Below the pieces are notes generated by a model. The model saw nothing but the letters and a program-made list of their open reading frames with translations. It ran no database searches and was not told where the DNA came from. A stretch of 5,982 nt of DNA from DASWFI01 sp036394315 (GTDB taxonomy: Bacteria > Patescibacteriota > Doudnabacteria > UBA920 > O2-02-FULL-48-8), in NCBI GenBank assembly GCA_036394315.1, contig DASWFI010000033.1, positions 1 through 5,982 on the forward strand, read 5' to 3'. The position numbers and the translations under genes are program-made. Positions 4,098-5,982 of this stretch are shown here, piece by piece; position 1 is the first letter of the stretch, and every line of letters begins with the position of its first letter.

Positions 4098-5416
4098 GAA
4101 CACCTCTAGTTGCCATTGTCGGACTGCCTAATAGCGGGAAGTCGACTCTATTCAATAAAATACTGGAACGCCGTGCCGCGCTGACTTATCCTGAAGCCGG
4201 GACCACGCGCGACCGCGCCTACGGCCTTACGGCTTGGAATGGTTTTTCGTTTTATCTTATCGACACCGCGGGCATCGTAAACCGGCCGGATTCTGAATTG
4301 GAAAAAAACGTACAAAAGCAAACACAGATCGCCGCTGATGAAGCGGATATAATTTTACTTGTCGTGGATGGCAAGACTCCTCCCACTTCCGATGATTTGC
4401 GAATCGCGTCGAACTTAAACAAAACCGGGAAAAAAATAATTCTGGCAGCCAATAAAATTGATGCCCGGAATACGAAAAACGAAACCTCGGGCCAAACCTA
4501 CCAAAAACTGGGTTTGGGCGATCCTTATCTCATCTCTTCGATCAACGGCTCGGGCGTGGGCGATCTGCTGGACGGCATAGTCGAGCAGCTCAAAGAACAA
4601 TTCGAAAAACTGCAGTATGAAGAACTGCCGGGAATCAAAATTGCTTTTATCGGCAAGCCCAATGTCGGCAAATCTTCACTAATCAACGCGCTCTTACAAC
4701 AAGAACGCCTGCTGGTGCATGATAAGGCCGGTACCACGCGCTCCGTGGTCGAGGTCCCATTTTCCCATGCGGGCCAGGAATTTGTTTTGCTCGACACGGC
4801 CGGGATAAAAAAGAAATGGCAGCAGGATACGGATGTGGAGGCGGCGGCCGCGTTCCAATCCATCCGCACGATTACCCAGACAGATGTAGTGTTTTTCGTT
4901 CTTGACGCTTCATCCGAAATCACGGTCCAGGACCAGGCTATTGCCGCAGATATTCTAGATGCGGGCAAAGCCGTAGTGATTCTGCTGAATAAAATTGACC
5001 GGGTGTCAAAAGAAGATCAGGATAAATTTTTGGATGCTCTGCCGAATTTTTTACCGCAAATGTGGTACGTGCCGGTATTGTTCACCTCCGCTAAAACTTC
5101 CCAGGGCATGGATCTTTTGTTAAAATTCGGCTGTGACGTGCTTGCCACTTCGGACAAAAAAATCGATCAGGAAGATCTGAATGCTTTCTTGCAGAAACTC
5201 CTGGAAGAAAACACCCCGGGCAAGATGGATGACGAGCGAGAGCCGAAATTTTACGGGCTGAAACAAATCGGCATTCGCCCGCCGGCATTCAAAATGACCG
5301 TGAATTTCCCTTCTGCGATTGCTGATGCCTGGAAAAGATGGTTTGAAAAACAACTTCGATTAAAATTTGGTTTCGAAGGCACGCCGATAATAATCCGATA
5401 CATAAGAAAAGCATAA
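4094..5416 (+). CDS. der: Ribosome biogenesis GTPase Der (EngA)
   Basis: Der has two tandem GTPase domains and acts in late assembly of the 50S subunit. GTPase domain 1 shows G1 GLPNSGKS (10-17), AGTTRD (35-40), DTAG (57-60) and NKID (120-123). Domain 2 shows GKPNVGKS (187-194), AGTTRS (212-217), DTAG (234-237), NKID (299-302) and TSAK (331-334). A KH-like C-terminal domain (about 353-440) ends FGFEGTPIIIRYIRKA. All G motifs needed for nucleotide binding are present, and 440 residues is normal for the family. One oddity is S217 in domain 2 where most family members have Asp after TTR. The start has no Shine-Dalgarno and is embedded in a long inverted repeat. pth follows after 4 nt, giving an operon of two ribosome-linked functions. 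Confidence 0.97.
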   Translation: MRTPLVAIVGLPNSGKSTLFNKILERRAALTYPEAGTTRDRAYGLTAWNGFSFYLIDTAGIVNRPDSELEKNVQKQTQIAADEADIILLVVDGKTPPTSDDLRIASNLNKTGKKIILAANKIDARNTKNETSGQTYQKLGLGDPYLISSINGSGVGDLLDGIVEQLKEQFEKLQYEELPGIKIAFIGKPNVGKSSLINALLQQERLLVHDKAGTTRSVVEVPFSHAGQEFVLLDTAGIKKKWQQDTDVEAAAAFQSIRTITQTDVVFFVLDASSEITVQDQAIAADILDAGKAVVILLNKIDRVSKEDQDKFLDALPNFLPQMWYVPVLFTSAKTSQGMDLLLKFGCDVLATSDKKIDQEDLNAFLQKLLEENTPGKMDDEREPKFYGLKQIGIRPPAFKMTVNFPSAIADAWKRWFEKQLRLKFGFEGTPIIIRYIRKA

Positions 5417-5420
5417 AATT

Positions 5421-5960
5421 ATGTTTCTCATACTAGGTTTGGGTAATCCAGGCAGTAAATACGAAAGTACCAGGCATAATCTGGGCTTTCGGGTTTTGGA
5501 TTTGTTGGCTGGAGGCGAAACTTGGGACACCAAATATGATTCCCAATTTTTAAAACTGGACGATGTAATTTTAGCCCAGCCTCAGACTTTTATGAATAAA
5601 AGCGGCGAGGCCGCTGCGCAAATTTTGAAATTTTATCCTGACGCCGAATTGGTGGTGGTTCACGATGAGCTGGATTTTCCTCTAGGTTCGATCAAAATCA
5701 TGAAAAATATTTCTTCCGCGGGGCACAACGGCGTGCAATCAATTATCGACGCTCTGGGTACTAAAAATTTTATCCGGATCAGATTGGGCATAGACAACCC
5801 TCAAACCCGCGGCCAGACTCCAGGCGATGAATATGTTTTGCAAAAATTTACTCCAGAAGAAGAAAACATCGTGAAAGAAGCTTTAACCAAAGCCAAAGAT
5901 GCCATCGAGGTCTTACAAACAGAAGGTCTGGACATAGCGCAATCAAGATTCAACGGCTAA
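5421..5960 (+). CDS. pth: Peptidyl-tRNA hydrolase
   Basis: Pth cleaves the ester bond of peptidyl-tRNAs released from stalled ribosomes, recycling tRNA. The 179-residue protein keeps the family's active-site residues: N9 in GLGNPG (6-11), the catalytic H19 in TRHNLGF (17-23), N59 in TFMNKSG (56-62), D82 in VHDELD (80-85) and N103 in AGHNG (100-104). These correspond to N10, H20, N68, D93 and N114 of the E. coli enzyme. The loop before HNG is one Gly shorter than the common SAGGHNG form. The length is slightly below the E. coli enzyme (194), with a shortened C-terminus. Its start is 4 nt after the der stop and has no Shine-Dalgarno, so translation is probably coupled to der. Only 22 AT-rich bases follow before the window ends, and no terminator is visible. 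Confidence 0.97.
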   Translation: MFLILGLGNPGSKYESTRHNLGFRVLDLLAGGETWDTKYDSQFLKLDDVILAQPQTFMNKSGEAAAQILKFYPDAELVVVHDELDFPLGSIKIMKNISSAGHNGVQSIIDALGTKNFIRIRLGIDNPQTRGQTPGDEYVLQKFTPEEENIVKEALTKAKDAIEVLQTEGLDIAQSRFNG

Positions 5961-5982
5961 ATTTTCATTTTTTAGAAAAAAA

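Noticed and set aside
4525..4968. 147-codon antisense frame inside der
   Set aside because: Low-complexity, Ser-rich product opposite well-conserved GTPase motifs; a shadow of der.
5961..5982. T6 and A7 runs after pth as a terminator
   Set aside because: Only an AT-rich tract is visible with no GC stem, and the window ends there.

Overview
The window looks like a gene-dense bacterial chromosome segment carrying housekeeping genes for translation, secretion and the cell envelope. It uses the standard bacterial code: the hisS-like gene ends in TGA and no reading frame has an internal TGA. Short intergenic gaps, the near absence of Shine-Dalgarno sequences, a compact signal peptidase and a heavily degenerate HisRS-family protein suggest a candidate-phyla-radiation (Patescibacteria, Parcubacteria-like) genome. 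That placement is inference from gene content and style, not a phylogeny. I see no mobile elements, CRISPR arrays or phage genes.

The left part (1-2301) is read on the minus strand. In transcription order it holds tRNA-Val(CAC), lepB (signal peptidase I), a hisS-like gene and the 5' part of rpsU (ribosomal protein S21), which runs off the left edge. The lepB-hisS and hisS-rpsU gaps each contain a hairpin overlapping a plausible promoter, so these genes may be partly independent units. rpsU was recovered from the raw sequence and appears to start at TTG behind the only good Shine-Dalgarno in the window.

The divergent gap (2302-2443) holds a near-consensus sigma70-type promoter (TTGAAA, 17 bp, TATAAT) firing to the right, with a palindrome at its predicted start point. 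The right part (2444-5960) is read on the plus strand: a LytR-CpsA-Psr envelope protein with a LytR_C tail, then der (EngA, ribosome-assembly GTPase) and pth (peptidyl-tRNA hydrolase). der and pth are 4 nt apart and almost certainly form an operon.

Two things stand out. The HisRS-family protein keeps its fold signatures and anticodon-binding domain but has lost essentially every HisRS catalytic motif, so it is probably a pseudo-synthetase rather than a working ligase. The 99-nt leader between the LCP gene and der contains a 25-bp inverted repeat that pairs with the der start codon, an internal perfect hairpin, and a competing 12-bp pairing that would free the start codon. That is the layout expected of a cis-acting RNA switch, although a small repeat element is an alternative explanation.
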